A stretch of 64,000 nucleotides of DNA from Halogeometricum sp. S1BR25-6 (GCF_031624495.1 NZ_JAMQOP010000006.1:1-64000); one strand, 5' to 3'. Positions 17,420 through 26,670 are shown, numbered from the stretch's first letter. Numbers and translations are program-made. Notes: a model not told the origin generated them from the letters alone.

Positions 17420-18533
17420 TGACCTCATCCTCCCGGCGCGAGCGACCGACGACCGGTTGCTCACGAACGACGTGCTCGGCCTCGTCGGCGTCGTGCTCCC
17501 GTCCGTTCCAGAAGTCCAGGTTCAGGACGAACAGTTCGACCGTACTGAGCCGACGTGCAGACCAGCCGGACGCCTGTTGGATGAATTCGGCGCGAACGTC
17601 GTTGACGCGGCTATCTAACTTCTCGAACATCTGAGCCCGGCGTTCGACATCCGTGAGGTCCTCACGACGAGTCACGAACGGGTTGAACAGGAACCCGATG
17701 ACGGGGAACTGCGTCAGTTTCTCGGCGGGCGTCCCTTCGTCTCGGAATCGGTCGTAAACCTCTAGCGGGGAGACCTCGACACCGAGGTAGTATCGTACCT
17801 GTTGAATTCCTCGATCACGCATCTCCTTGGGTCGTGTCTCTCGGTACTCCTCGAGGAGTTCTCGGAAGATCGGATTCTGCGTGACGTCTTCGTCGTTGAG
17901 TCGCTCTTCTATCGTCTCGGTAATCTGTGCGACCGGGAATGACCGAGTTGTCGCGTGGAGCTTGATCTTCGAGTCCAGTTCCTTGTTGGCGAACTCCTCG
18001 CCCGCTTCTTGGAGCTGTGCCCAGTCCTCGGACATCGCAAAGTCCATGTTCCCGGGGCCGATCTCGATGAAGGCTTCCATTGTACCATCTGCCCGTTGGA
18101 TCGCTCTAGCACCGGGCCACGCTCGTTTGACGTTCGTGAGGTCCTGCGTTCGCTCGTCCGGTTTGAACGGCGTGTAGTTCGCGAGCCCGCCTTCGTTTCG
18201 CTCAGTCTCGTTCGTGTTCTCGTCTGGCTCTTCTGGAGCACTAAACGTAATCTGCGGACGTTTGGCATACCGATAGATGCTCTTCGTCCAAGTCCACGCA
18301 TTGAGGTGGTTGGGAGAGACGTAGATGACGGCGACGCCAAACCCGAATCCTCCCACGACGAACGGGAGAGCGAGTGATTCAATCCCGGTGAGGCCTGCGA
18401 TGAACAGGCCGACAATCGGGAAGGCGATGAGTACGCCGACATCCCCCTCCTCAATGTTGAGGTAGGGAATGCGACTCTCTTCGCCGAACTGGTCCATGAT
18501 GCGTCGTGCGGCTGCGTCTTGATCTATCGACAT
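17412..18533 (-). CDS. Membrane-anchored conjugation protein
   Basis: 373 aa from ATG 18533 (MSIDQDAAARRIMDQFGEE); the open frame extends upstream only over the preceding gene in another frame. Two adjacent hydrophobic segments (about 33-75: VGVLIAFPIVGLFIAGLTG and LPFVVGGFGFGVAVIYV) are followed by a long cytoplasmic part (QADGT-type strands, IGPGNMDFAMSEDWAQLQ, then FIQQASGWSARRLSTVELF). The arrangement resembles the PrgI/TraC N-terminal domain proteins that precede VirB4. The downstream VirB4-like gene overlaps it by 8 bases. Role in the secretion channel is inferred from position. Confidence 0.7.
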   Translation of the reverse strand: MSIDQDAAARRIMDQFGEESRIPYLNIEEGDVGVLIAFPIVGLFIAGLTGIESLALPFVVGGFGFGVAVIYVSPNHLNAWTWTKSIYRYAKRPQITFSAPEEPDENTNETERNEGGLANYTPFKPDERTQDLTNVKRAWPGARAIQRADGTMEAFIEIGPGNMDFAMSEDWAQLQEAGEEFANKELDSKIKLHATTRSFPVAQITETIEERLNDEDVTQNPIFRELLEEYRETRPKEMRDRGIQQVRYYLGVEVSPLEVYDRFRDEGTPAEKLTQFPVIGFLFNPFVTRREDLTDVERRAQMFEKLDSRVNDVRAEFIQQASGWSARRLSTVELFVLNLDFWNGREHDADEAEHVVREQPVVGRSRREDEVNV

Positions 18534-18535
18534 TG

Positions 18536-19597
18536 TTAGTGGATTCCGGGGTCGTTCTCGGTCCGCCGGTACGACGGCGTACTGTTCTCTTCGGTACCAC
18601 CCTCTGCTCGTGCTGCGGCCTTCTGAGCGAGCGCGTGACCAGCAGCAGCTTTTGGTCCCCATCGAGCAGCAGTCGTCGCGACGCCAGCGCCACCGACGGA
18701 CGCACCCGCTGCGATTCCACCGACGAGTGCTGCTCCTGTCGTCGCACCTCCGACGACTTTGGCGGTCAGCGGAGTTGCGTATTTGAACGTCTTCCAAGTC
18801 ACATAGAGCGAAACAAGTGGCAGGGATGCAGCGACAAGGTACTTGAGAAACGCTGTTTCCGGCGTCAGCGCGCCTTCAGCGTAAATGAGGTCGTATCCTT
18901 TGAGTACCATCGCTGCCGGAAGTGGTAGGACAGCTAAGGGAACGAATCGCTTGGCGAATCCCATTGCGATATTAGAAATAACGGGGATATTTCCATAGGC
19001 TAGAGCAAACGCAATCGGCATTCCGTACAAGTAGACATAGAGCAGAATCTCGCGAATATAGAAGAGGGCCTCCAAAGCCCACATTGAGAGACCACCAGAG
19101 AAGGCGAATAACAGCCCTAGACCTGGGTTGATAATAGATACGCCCAAGAACCGCAACATTGCTGCAGATACCGACGAGAGGTCGGGCATTAGGACGATAG
19201 TGAATCCATCTACAAGATACAGGGTGAGAGCTCCGATCCAGTACCATGTGATGATAAGGAAAGCACCGACCCATGCTGTTTTCTTGGTCTTTCGGGCTTC
19301 GTAGGCGCTACCCACGTTGAATATTCGAATGGTATGACGGCCCTGTACGCTCATTACGAGCAGAAGTAGAGCAATGAGCATGATCTCGCCACCAACCAGT
19401 CCATCCTGAATCGCCGGCCACGGTGCATTGCTTGGCTCACCGAAGATGAACGTTCCATCAGTCTGTGGTGTTGGCGTTCCAAACATCGCCTCGGTGAGGG
19501 TCTGGTACCCTGACCGGAGCCCATCCATGAACAGACCGATAATCCACTCAACGACGTCTTTGAACCCTTCCAGTACGACGTCGATCAGGTCAACCAT
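18536..19597 (-). CDS. Polytopic membrane protein, VirB6/TrbL-like
   Basis: 353 aa with about seven or eight hydrophobic segments (for example GEIMLIALLLLVMSVQG, WVGAFLIITWYWIGALTLYL, LLYVYLYGMPIAFALAYG, FVPLAVLPLPAAMVLKG). An Ala/Gly-rich C-terminal tail follows (ATTGAALVGGIAAGASVGG). Length, topology and location between surface proteins and VirB4 fit the inner-membrane channel component of type IV secretion. Two bases separate it from the next gene, and two from the preceding gene. Sequence identity to VirB6 is not visible by eye; the call rests on topology and context. Confidence 0.7.
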   Translation of the reverse strand: MVDLIDVVLEGFKDVVEWIIGLFMDGLRSGYQTLTEAMFGTPTPQTDGTFIFGEPSNAPWPAIQDGLVGGEIMLIALLLLVMSVQGRHTIRIFNVGSAYEARKTKKTAWVGAFLIITWYWIGALTLYLVDGFTIVLMPDLSSVSAAMLRFLGVSIINPGLGLLFAFSGGLSMWALEALFYIREILLYVYLYGMPIAFALAYGNIPVISNIAMGFAKRFVPLAVLPLPAAMVLKGYDLIYAEGALTPETAFLKYLVAASLPLVSLYVTWKTFKYATPLTAKVVGGATTGAALVGGIAAGASVGGAGVATTAARWGPKAAAGHALAQKAAARAEGGTEENSTPSYRRTENDPGIH

Positions 19598-19599
19598 CG

Positions 19600-20436
19600 T
19601 TAGGCCTCCGTGATTGCGACCTCACAATCACTCATCTTCTCAGAGCCAGAGTACTCCACATCGAACGCTTTCGTAATCCCGTTCCCGTTGACTCTTGTCT
19701 CAACGAGAGCGGTGAATTGTCCACTATTTCCGTCAGTAGAACACCCCATTCCTTTCTCAGACTCTGAGCCAAATGGGAACGAGTTGCTGAAGAGGTCTAC
19801 TGTCTCTCCGGGGGAAACAACCACTTGCTTCGTCTCGTACATTCCGCTTCCCCGAGGATTTTCGATGGGGTTCGGAACATCGCCAGAGAACACGAGTTCA
19901 ACAATCGCATCTGGGCCTGTGCCAGCGTTCGTTACGGTAGCGAACGCTTCGCCGTTTTTCAACCGGTCTGTCTCTGTGTCTCCGTAGATCTCATCCCACG
20001 GCTTGTCGGGACTGTTTCGATAGAGTCCAACGTCCTGAATCCGGATCTCCGGTTCGATATCCGTTGTACTTTCTGCGACTGTTTCCTCGCCTTTCAGTGC
20101 GACCACGCGGTACTCTCCCGGTTCGTACGCAGTTCCAATCTCGAACGAGACCTGTTGGACCCCTGCGGCCACGTCGCGTTTTCTGAACAGTTCTCCGTTC
20201 GGCTGGATGAGGTTAACCTGGTCGACATCGGCTTCTGCCAGGAGCTCAACGACGAGTGCCGTCCCTTCGATGGTGACTCGCTTGAGCGGCTCTTCACTGT
20301 CTGAGGCGGTTGTCCCGCTACCGGACGTTCCGGAGCTTCCACCGTCGTTCAGACAGCCAGCTACGCTCGCAAGTGCGACACCTGCGACTGTTCGAAGGGC
20401 GTTTCTACGACTGATATGTTGATTGTTTCTGATCAT
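19600..20436 (-). CDS. Tat-exported lipoprotein of the conjugation operon
   Basis: 278 aa. A twin-arginine signal (SRRNALRTVAGVALASVAGC) ends in a lipobox Cys at residue 28, followed by a Ser/Gly/Thr-rich linker. The rest is beta-rich, with two likely Ig-like or fibronectin-like domains (KRVTIEGTALVVELLAEADV; EPGEYRVVALKGEETVAEST; VELVFSGDVPNPIENP). It would sit on the outer face of the membrane. Its ATG overlaps the stop of the upstream gene in ATGA, so the two are coupled. A role in cell contact is inferred. Confidence 0.75.
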   Translation of the reverse strand: MIRNNQHISRRNALRTVAGVALASVAGCLNDGGSSGTSGSGTTASDSEEPLKRVTIEGTALVVELLAEADVDQVNLIQPNGELFRKRDVAAGVQQVSFEIGTAYEPGEYRVVALKGEETVAESTTDIEPEIRIQDVGLYRNSPDKPWDEIYGDTETDRLKNGEAFATVTNAGTGPDAIVELVFSGDVPNPIENPRGSGMYETKQVVVSPGETVDLFSNSFPFGSESEKGMGCSTDGNSGQFTALVETRVNGNGITKAFDVEYSGSEKMSDCEVAITEA

Positions 20437-22169
20437 GGGTGTCGTTGGAAGATGTCTTCTGGACCGAGCATTCGGAGGAGACGGCGTCCCGCATAGAACA
20501 CCACGAAGAAGGGGATGAACTGCCAGCCGGCCTCGAAGACGAGGGCGAACCAGCCATCGATGGTTCCGAGTGGATGCCAGCGAGCGGTCGCCGTGTCACT
20601 CACGTAGGCCGGGTTGTGTCCGAGCCACGAGCCCGGATGGTAGCGGGCCGTGTAGATGCCGGGTTCAGTGATCGTTACGATGGCGACGCCAGAGGCGTTG
20701 GTCTCGACCTCCTGATCGGCGATGGTGATAGAGCCGTTACGGGTGCTCCCACCGATCAGATATCGGCGGGTAGCGTCATTGAGGATGATCGGTGCGCCAG
20801 TCTCGTTGTCGCGTAGTTCGATTCGGAGCGTCGCCTGCGACTGGTTCTGCTGAAGAACTTCAACCGAGAGGTTGCTGCGACGAAGCTGCCGCTCGGAACC
20901 CCCGTCGGGCTTAGCGATAGACGCGTTCACGCCGCGAACGATGCCCGCGACGTGGAGTGCCTCTCGGTCGACGTTCTCAGCACGGACAGCAACACCGTAC
21001 GTCGTCTCGTAGGACTGGTTGATGACCTCGATGGTGACGTTCTCGCCGATACTCTCCAGTGGGGAGGACCGTTCCGTCCCCCACGTGTCGATGATCTCCG
21101 GGCCGTCCCGAACAGGTTCAGCACGTGGCCCGATTCGAGATGGATACGCGTGGACGTACACGGGGATCGCATCGGACTCGACTTCAGCGCTGTCGGTCCG
21201 ATTCGATCTGACGAGTGTATCCCAGTTGGTGTTGCGAGCGGTGTAGAACCGCCAGACACCACGCACGCTCGCGTTCCCCTCATCGTTGAGCGTATAGCCC
21301 TGCCACGGCCGAGATTGAAAGATGGCGACGCCAGCATCGCCGTTGGGATACTCAGCGTCGTAGGGGTTCGCAGAGAGGTCGTAAATCTCAACGTCGATCG
21401 AGTCGGAGACATTTCGCGTCTCCTCACGGTAGACGACCTCGACATCGGTTCCGTTGATCCCGTCAGTCTGTATCGTCTTCTTCAGCTGGACGCGGATCTC
21501 TGCTTCGAGGGAGAGGGTTGCGCTCCAGTCGTCGTCGATCTGGTAGTCGAGCGCTGGTGTATGTGACCCCTCGGTCCTCGCGATGGTCTCTCCGTCTTTC
21601 TGCAGTCGAACCTCCTCAATCTCGTGGTTCGTAAGCGACCAGTCGACGGTTCGATTATCGGAAGCACTCTCGTTCGGAAGACGGACGCGATAATCGACGA
21701 ACCCGCGCATCGTTCCATTCGGTGCGATGTAGAGTGGCGTGTCACCGGATTCGAGATGGCCACGGGTCGATGGCTGCACCGCGAATACGGTCGCGTGAGC
21801 GTCCTCAATGAACACCCCGTCTTCGAGCGACGCGTGAGGCGGATGTACGGACGTGTCCGAGCCACCGGCTTCGAGGTCCTCGAAGTCGTTCCGAGTCCAC
21901 GTCGCGGCCGTCGCGGGCGGTCGTTTGAACGTGATATCGCTGCCGTTTGCGAGCTGGTGAATAGCCGTTCGCTCGTTACCGTAGCGTTGGCGGTACTCCT
22001 CTTGGCTCGTGTAGTTATCCGTGTCCCGAGACCACAGCGTCGCGGATTCGTTCTCAGAGAGCCCATTGTCTTCCGTCCCCGGTCGTGGTGGGGTAGCTGT
22101 GACGAGGCCTGTCGCGAGGCTCGTCACGAATAGGGCGGCCATGAGCACGGAGAGTTCTCGGTGTTGCAT
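20433..22169 (-). CDS. Large secreted/membrane-anchored surface protein of the conjugation operon
   Basis: 578 aa. N-terminal signal (VLMAALFVTSLATGLVTATP), a long acidic, Asn-X-Ser/Thr-rich extracellular part with many potential N-glycosylation sites (NESA, NYTS, NGSD, NVSD, NQSQ), and a C-terminal membrane anchor (WFALVFEAGWQFIPFFVVFY) followed by a short basic tail. A domain near 460-540 (GSITIADQEVETNASGVAIV; GIYTARYHPGSWLG) resembles carboxypeptidase-like or Ig-type folds. It is probably an exposed mating-pair or pilus-associated protein. It overlaps the next gene by four bases. Confidence 0.7.
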   Translation of the reverse strand: MQHRELSVLMAALFVTSLATGLVTATPPRPGTEDNGLSENESATLWSRDTDNYTSQEEYRQRYGNERTAIHQLANGSDITFKRPPATAATWTRNDFEDLEAGGSDTSVHPPHASLEDGVFIEDAHATVFAVQPSTRGHLESGDTPLYIAPNGTMRGFVDYRVRLPNESASDNRTVDWSLTNHEIEEVRLQKDGETIARTEGSHTPALDYQIDDDWSATLSLEAEIRVQLKKTIQTDGINGTDVEVVYREETRNVSDSIDVEIYDLSANPYDAEYPNGDAGVAIFQSRPWQGYTLNDEGNASVRGVWRFYTARNTNWDTLVRSNRTDSAEVESDAIPVYVHAYPSRIGPRAEPVRDGPEIIDTWGTERSSPLESIGENVTIEVINQSYETTYGVAVRAENVDREALHVAGIVRGVNASIAKPDGGSERQLRRSNLSVEVLQQNQSQATLRIELRDNETGAPIILNDATRRYLIGGSTRNGSITIADQEVETNASGVAIVTITEPGIYTARYHPGSWLGHNPAYVSDTATARWHPLGTIDGWFALVFEAGWQFIPFFVVFYAGRRLLRMLGPEDIFQRHP

Positions 22170-22197
22170 GGGGATCGTGATGAGATTGGGAAGTCGC

Positions 22198-22878
22198 CTA
22201 CCAGGGAGTGAGATTAACGCAGTCAGCCAGTGGAAGACTCATCATTGACCCGGCGACCGTGTATAACGGGCCGAGGACGAGGAGAATGACGGCAGACTTC
22301 ATCGCCGAGCGCTTGTGGCGTTTGAGCCCCTTCTTCTGCTCCGAATTGAGGGTAAACATCTCGATGAGGGAGTCGGCCTGCCAGACGACGGCAAGTCCGA
22401 CGATGCCAAGCCCAGTAGTCAGCTGGAAGAACCCCTCAATCATACTCGGAAGCTTGTCGGCACTACAGACCGCGCTCGTCTGTGCCGCAGCGGGGTGAAC
22501 GGCAAACAGGCTCAACAACATGAGGGTGAGGATAGCCTGTCTAGAACCAGTGCTCGTTAGTAGGGAGTGACTGTTAGTACGATTCTCAGACGTCTGGGAG
22601 GAAGTACTGTCCTGTGACATAGTACGTGAATTGTGCTCTGTGTGTTCGGCGAGTGCTGCACGATCGTTGGAGTGATTGGTCTCGGTAGGGGTTCCGACAT
22701 CCATGTACTCCCGCGTGCGGACTTGGGTGAGAAGGTCACGGAGGTTCTCTGAATCGACATCGTGAACCGTCATCGCCTCGCCGAGTAGAGGGCGACAGAG
22801 AGTAGACGCGTTGACGCGGTTGTCCCACTCACGGTAGGAACCATCGATGTTGTCGGTGGTAGCTAACCGAGTTCTCAT
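22198..22878 (-). CDS. VirB2-like pilin candidate with N-terminal extension
   Basis: The C-terminal half has a signal-like segment (AILTLMLLSLFAVHPAAAQT) and two transmembrane helices (LGIVGLAVVWQADSLIEMF; AVILLVLGPLYTVAGSMM) separated by a basic loop (SEQKKGLKRHKR). This is the layout of VirB2-type conjugative pilins. Translation could start at ATG 22878, giving 226 aa with a soluble acidic N-terminal region (EWDNRVNAS, LLTQVRTREYMDV), or at ATG 22620 (MSQDSTSSQTSENR), giving a pilin-sized 140 aa. The internal start makes better functional sense, but the upstream part also looks coding. First gene of the operon. Confidence 0.6.
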   Translation of the reverse strand: MRTRLATTDNIDGSYREWDNRVNASTLCRPLLGEAMTVHDVDSENLRDLLTQVRTREYMDVGTPTETNHSNDRAALAEHTEHNSRTMSQDSTSSQTSENRTNSHSLLTSTGSRQAILTLMLLSLFAVHPAAAQTSAVCSADKLPSMIEGFFQLTTGLGIVGLAVVWQADSLIEMFTLNSEQKKGLKRHKRSAMKSAVILLVLGPLYTVAGSMMSLPLADCVNLTPW

Positions 22879-23015
22879 TTGTGCAGGTATGCACCGGCTG
22901 AGTTGCGGCACATATCGAGAGCGTATTTTGGCACGTGATAAGTAATTTCTGTATTTAGAGAGTGTATATCAGAATGGTTAATAAGATAGTTACGACTAAA
23001 ATCATCGGCATGCGG

Positions 23016-23058
23016 TTAACCAACGGTACAGAGAGGAGTTTGTCTGGGTGTTGGTTAA
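23016..23058. promoter_or_regulatory. TTAACCAAC inverted repeat upstream of the conjugation operon
   Basis: TTAACCAAC at 23016-23024 is mirrored exactly by GTTGGTTAA at 23050-23058, 25 bases apart. It lies about 140-180 bases upstream of the first conjugation gene. The same core makes the 734-772 inverted repeat. A common DNA-binding protein for both is inferred, not shown. Confidence 0.45.
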
Positions 23059-23148
23059 GGACGGGTAGTCGATTGATTCGCCCACATCAACTCAGAATCA
23101 AGTGACATTGAGTGTCTGATGTTGTGGTGGTACGCACCGTCAAGGCGC

Positions 23149-23322
23149 TTAGTAGTGCTTGCAGTCGTTGTGGAGGTGTTGCTGGACCGTTTTCTCCTCG
23201 AACTCGAATAGCTCTGAGATTGCATCCAGCGTGTATCCTAATTCGGCCGCACAGCGCATTTCAGTGCATTCATCTGCGTCTACAGGTTCATCGCTATCCT
23301 TGATTTCTGCGTCGGTGTACAT
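23149..23322 (-). CDS. Small helix-turn-helix protein (57 aa)
   Basis: From ATG 23322: MYTDAEIKDSDEPVDADECT, then a helix-turn-helix AAELGYTLDAISELFEFEEK and the end TVQQHLHNDCKHY. The open frame begins at 23379, but ATG 23322 leaves an acidic N-terminus typical of this class. Short HTH proteins of this kind are widespread in haloarchaea and often sit beside mobile-element operons. A regulator of the neighbouring conjugation genes is possible; no direct evidence. Confidence 0.7.
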   Translation of the reverse strand: MYTDAEIKDSDEPVDADECTEMRCAAELGYTLDAISELFEFEEKTVQQHLHNDCKHY

Positions 23323-23511
23323 ACTCAACCATTGGGGTACAGGGAGAATGGGATTGTGCGTAGATGTATAGCGACTCATCGGTTACATCGCTATAGGATA
23401 AAATAAGAAGAAACAACAAATTCGGGGACTATGTACATACCAACTATTCAGTATGTATCCCAACTAGTTGAACCCTCCCTCCGCTAGTCCCTCTTACCAT
23501 TGAATACCGAT

Positions 23512-24166
23512 TTACTGTTCGACGAGTCCTAGACCCTGTACTGTTGGAAGGTTCCAGTCACGAGTGACTGCAGCTAGCCGCGTTAGCACGGTAACAGCCG
23601 CGCAGATTCCAGCGGCAGTACTTTCGGTGACACCGGCAACCCCCGCTAAAAAGTACGTACTTCCACCCAGAACCGCACAGCTCGCATAGAAATCGTCAAA
23701 GAGAATAAACGGGGACCGATCCAGAAGGATATCGGCGAACGCACCACCACCCTGCATTGATCGTCGCAATCGCAACAACACCAAATGCTGAAACGCCCAC
23801 ATCGGTGGCAACGATGGCACCAGTTGTGGTAAACGCGGCGAGTCCGATAGCGTCCGCGATAAGCGTAATTGGATGCCTATCGGGAGACGCAAGGACGAAA
23901 CCCAGTACGATTGCTAAGCCGACTCCGAGCAGCCCCAGTGCGATTTCGATCGGAGATTGAAGTGCTAACGGAACTTGCGCCACGAGGAGATCGCGCGTCG
24001 CTCCGCCAGCGAATGCCATCGTCAGTCCGACGACGGTAATTCCGAGCAGGTCAAATTCCTCGCGGATTGCCTTCGATGATCCGACGAGAGCGAACGCAAG
24101 TAACCCGATCGTGTTCATCACTGCGAACGGATTGCCAAACAATACTCCGAGGAGGCCCTGACCCAT
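23512..24166 (-). pseudogene. Frameshifted TRIC/YicG-family cation channel gene
   Basis: The family (UPF0126/TRIC) forms trimeric potassium-permeable channels with two three-helix repeats. The first frame gives repeat one and the start of repeat two (NTIGLLAFALVGSSKAIREE, GLTMAFAGGATRDLLVAQVP, GLAAFTTTGAIVATDVGV) and then turns into nonsense after ATINAG. The next frame resumes exactly with GGGAFADILLDRSPFILFDD and continues to the normal C-terminus (VLTRLAAVTRDWNLPTVQ) at 23512. The break is at about 23745-23753, a G/T-rich spot, and corresponds to one extra base. Without it the protein would be about 217 aa, full length. Confidence 0.85.
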
Positions 24167-24766
24167 TGTTTGCTCCTAGGAGAACGAATCCCTGGAGTCC
24201 TCCGAGATTCTAGGTTTCTCCCAGTTCACTGCTTCTTATGTACGTTATCAGTACGGTCTGAGCTGAGCGATTTCTGGGAGTGCAATATTGGTGTGTCAAC
24301 TGTTTTGTGACCCACTGCCAGGACAGATAAATGGACGAAGAAGCCTCGTTCCAATATGATTGTCTGAGGTTGATTCGCTACCTAACGTTGCGATGAATAT
24401 CTTCAAGCCTTACTAAGGCGCCAAGCAGACTGGTGTCGACGATATTAGTAGTTTTACAGTGGAATCACCAGCCCTCACAGTTGTTCCATATGGGGTGCCT
24501 CTGAATAACAAGGGCTGATGCAAATTAACTGATGATAACACACTACAGAGGGATTTCTATTCCCATTGCACCTGTGCCACCCAGTAGTAGATGGGTCGGG
24601 ATGCAGATTGGGGGCAGTCTCAGTGACCATGCGCTTTGTTGCATTCTGCAGCGTGAGGATACCAGAGAGACGGGCAAAGAACTATTTCAATCCCTAAGTT
24701 CACCATTAGATGCATAAAATTCGCAACCTATAAATACTCCATCAACAGCCTGATGGTTGGGATTGG
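24167..24766. other. 600-base stretch without a convincing gene
   Basis: AT-rich, with no frame of coding character. A 61-codon plus-strand frame at 24532-24717 lacks acidic bias and family resemblance, so I did not call it. Short frames around 24330-24430 may be decayed transposase sequence, but nothing recognisable remains. I see no tRNA and no clear repeat. Confidence 0.3.
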
Positions 24767-24982
24767 ATGGGTCAATTAACAAAGATACCAGAAACTGCGG
24801 AATCGACAGTGGTGGCCTGCTCAACATGCGGGGGAGCACGCGAACACCGAGTCACAGCCACAATTCAGACAATACTGTCCTGTGAGAGGGCGATCGCAGA
24901 TGGCGGACATCCTCCGGAACAGCACGTGAAGATCCTGAAGTGTAATGACTGTGGGGACTGGATACGGGTCAAAGTAGCCTGA
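24767..24982 (+). CDS. Small zinc-ribbon protein (71 aa)
   Basis: Two CxxC pairs, CSTC (residues 18-21) and CNDC (59-62), frame a 40-residue insert (REHRVTATIQTILSCERAIA), so one zinc ribbon is expected. Small proteins of this type are very common in haloarchaea and several affect growth or biofilm formation, but this one is not identified. It stands alone in a gene-poor stretch. Coding is supported by the complete zinc pattern. Confidence 0.6.
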   Translation: MGQLTKIPETAESTVVACSTCGGAREHRVTATIQTILSCERAIADGGHPPEQHVKILKCNDCGDWIRVKVA

Positions 24983-25084
24983 GTCTTCGCTTTAAGACGC
25001 AAGAGGGCTGGCGAACCGAGAGGCAGATTCCCTCTTGCGAGAGATGATATGAAACACTATTAGATAGGTCTATTTGCCATTAAT

Positions 25085-26160
25085 ATGGGAGTGCGTGTTC
25101 TCTTATCAATGATTGCTCGTCTGTTCTGCTCGTTGGAACGAGCGACTGGGTTGCCCGGTTTGCTACGATGCTCGAAACACGAACAGATGCGACCGTCCGA
25201 AGAGTTCGAACCGAATCGGAGGCGTTGGCAGCCTATCGAAACCAGACTACGGATTGTTTCATCTGCGCGTACGAACTCGATGACGCGACTGGACTCCAAA
25301 CTACTCCGAGAAATCCGTACCGAAACCCCACGCTTCCGGTGATATTGGGCGCGTCCACCGGAAATGAAGCGATCGCTAGCGAAGCTATCGGGGCGGGGGT
25401 AACCGATTACGTCGCGCTCACGGATGTGGGTGACCAGATGATCTCGGAGTTGCTAGATCGAACGGAACGCACGATCCGTTCTGCGCAGCGATCGGCCACA
25501 CGAGAGGAACGCGCGAGACAGTTCGACGCAATTTTCAATGATTCGCGGACGGCAACGTGGGTGCTCGATCCAGATGGTTCACTCGTTCGCGTGAATCAGA
25601 CCGCACAGGAGATGAGCGACGAAGACATCGACGTCCTCGTCGGCGAGCTGTTCTGGACGCTTCCGTGGTTGATCACGGCGTCTTCGTCGTGGGGTCGAAT
25701 GAGGTTGGGATCTTCGACGACGTGACCAGAGAGTTAGCCAACATGCTCGCGGCGACCGGCAAGGTGACGATGGTCTCGAACGTCGCCGCGGGCCTTCGCG
25801 AGGAAGCGTGGCGAAAGGACGCGCTGGCCCGGGATTACCTCTCCGTGCTGAGCATCCCCCTCGTATACAACGACCTCACGCACGGATTGCTCACGGTCTA
25901 CGCGCCGACCCGAGACGCGTTCGATGACACGGCGAAGGCTATTCTGGCCGAACTCGGCGAGACCATCGCGTCGGGGCTCAGCGCGATCGAACGAAAGAAC
26001 GCACTGCTCACCACGTCGATGACTCGCGTCAAGTTCGCGGTCGACGACTCGGCGTTCGTCCTCTCGCGGCTCGGGGACGCAGTTCGTACGGAGCTCGAAA
26101 ATCGGGACATCACGTGGCGCAACGCGGCTTCCATCGTCGCGCTGTCCCGAATCGCGGAGC
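25085..26160 (+). pseudogene. Degraded PAS/GAF sensor-regulator (Bat-like), several frame breaks
   Basis: Three pieces can be read in order. (1) From ATG 25085, MGVRVLLS, which continues after a one-base shift near 25107 as SSVLLVGTSDWVARF and LPVILGASTGNEAIASEA, a degenerate receiver-like domain. (2) A PAS domain (FDAIFNDSRTATWVLDPDGS) up to about 25670. (3) After a further shift, a GAF domain (GIFDDVTRELANMLAATGKV; SIPLVYNDLTHGLLTVYAP) and the first residues of a Bat-type output domain (MTRVKFAVDDSAFVLSRLGD), after which the C-terminal helix-turn-helix is missing. Haloarchaeal Bat-like proteins are one-component light/redox regulators. This copy is dead or heavily reduced. Confidence 0.7.
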
Positions 26161-26166
26161 GCACGA

Positions 26167-26400
26167 AGCGCTCGGGCTCTGGCCGTAGACCGAGGGGACC
26201 CACTGCCGTTGCAGATCGTCCTGCTGGTTCCACCCGTGGGAGCACTCGCGAGCGTCGCGACGCTCGTCCTCGCCGGATCGGCGTGGCGACGGGGAGTCTG
26301 GAGTCGTCCGATGCGGGTCCAGTATACCGCGGTCGGCATCGCTGGCGTGGTCTTCGCCCTCGTGCTCGGATACTGGAACCTCCTGTGGTACCAGATGTGA
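26167..26400 (+). pseudogene. C-terminal membrane tail of a serine hydrolase (beta-lactamase family)
   Basis: An open frame without start reads LAVDRGDPLPLQIVLLVPPV, then TLVLAGSAWRRGVWSRP, MRVQYTAVGIAGVVFALVLG and YWNLLWYQM. Two or three transmembrane segments ending in NLLWYQM are typical of the C-terminal membrane part of haloarchaeal class-C-type serine hydrolases, as I remember them. The catalytic domain is absent; its place is taken by the regulator fragment in another frame. This is therefore a chimeric junction of two dead genes. Confidence 0.55.
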
Positions 26401-26670
26401 CGGTGAGCAGTCACGACCGAGAGCTGCTCTCTACTGGGACGACGTCGACGAGTTCGGCATCGAGGATTCGAACCTCACATCACTTGCCGAGTAGTTATGG
26501 GATAAGCGATATTCAAGGGAAAAGTAACTCAAGGTTGAGAAGGTGAAGTCTGTTCATCACAGCCGTTAGTGACGCCGTGAGAGGCGACGAGTCGGCCCAC
26601 CGAAAAGAGCTGTGAAAGGTAGTGGCCAAAACCCATGTGTACCATCCCGACGCACGTCAAACTACACAGC
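26401..26670. other. Intergenic stretch with a possible gene end
   Basis: A plus-strand frame at about 26430-26500 reads YWDDVDEFGIEDSNLTSLAE before a stop. This is acidic and coding-like but has no start, so it may be the last residues of another lost gene. The remainder leads into the GH15 gene and contains no recognisable promoter motif. Confidence 0.3.

Larger units (their letters stand above)
14854..22878 (-). mobile_element. Conjugation (type IV secretion-like) gene module
   Basis: Seven same-strand genes with short gaps or overlaps encode, in transcription order, a pilin-like protein, a large surface protein, a Tat lipoprotein, a polytopic VirB6-like protein, a membrane-anchored component, a VirB4-like ATPase and a truncated transfer gene. 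This is the set expected for DNA transfer in haloarchaeal plasmids or integrative elements. A relaxase or coupling protein is not in the window. The distal truncation suggests that transfer may be impaired. Confidence 0.6.

Noticed and set aside
17412-18797. Long form (461 codons) of the conjugation component
   Set aside because: The first 88 residues are Arg/Ser/Trp-rich shadow of the upstream gene; ATG 18533 directly after that gene's stop is the natural start.
24532-24717. 61-codon plus-strand frame
   Set aside because: No acidic bias, no motif and no ribosome-binding or promoter context; not distinguishable from chance.
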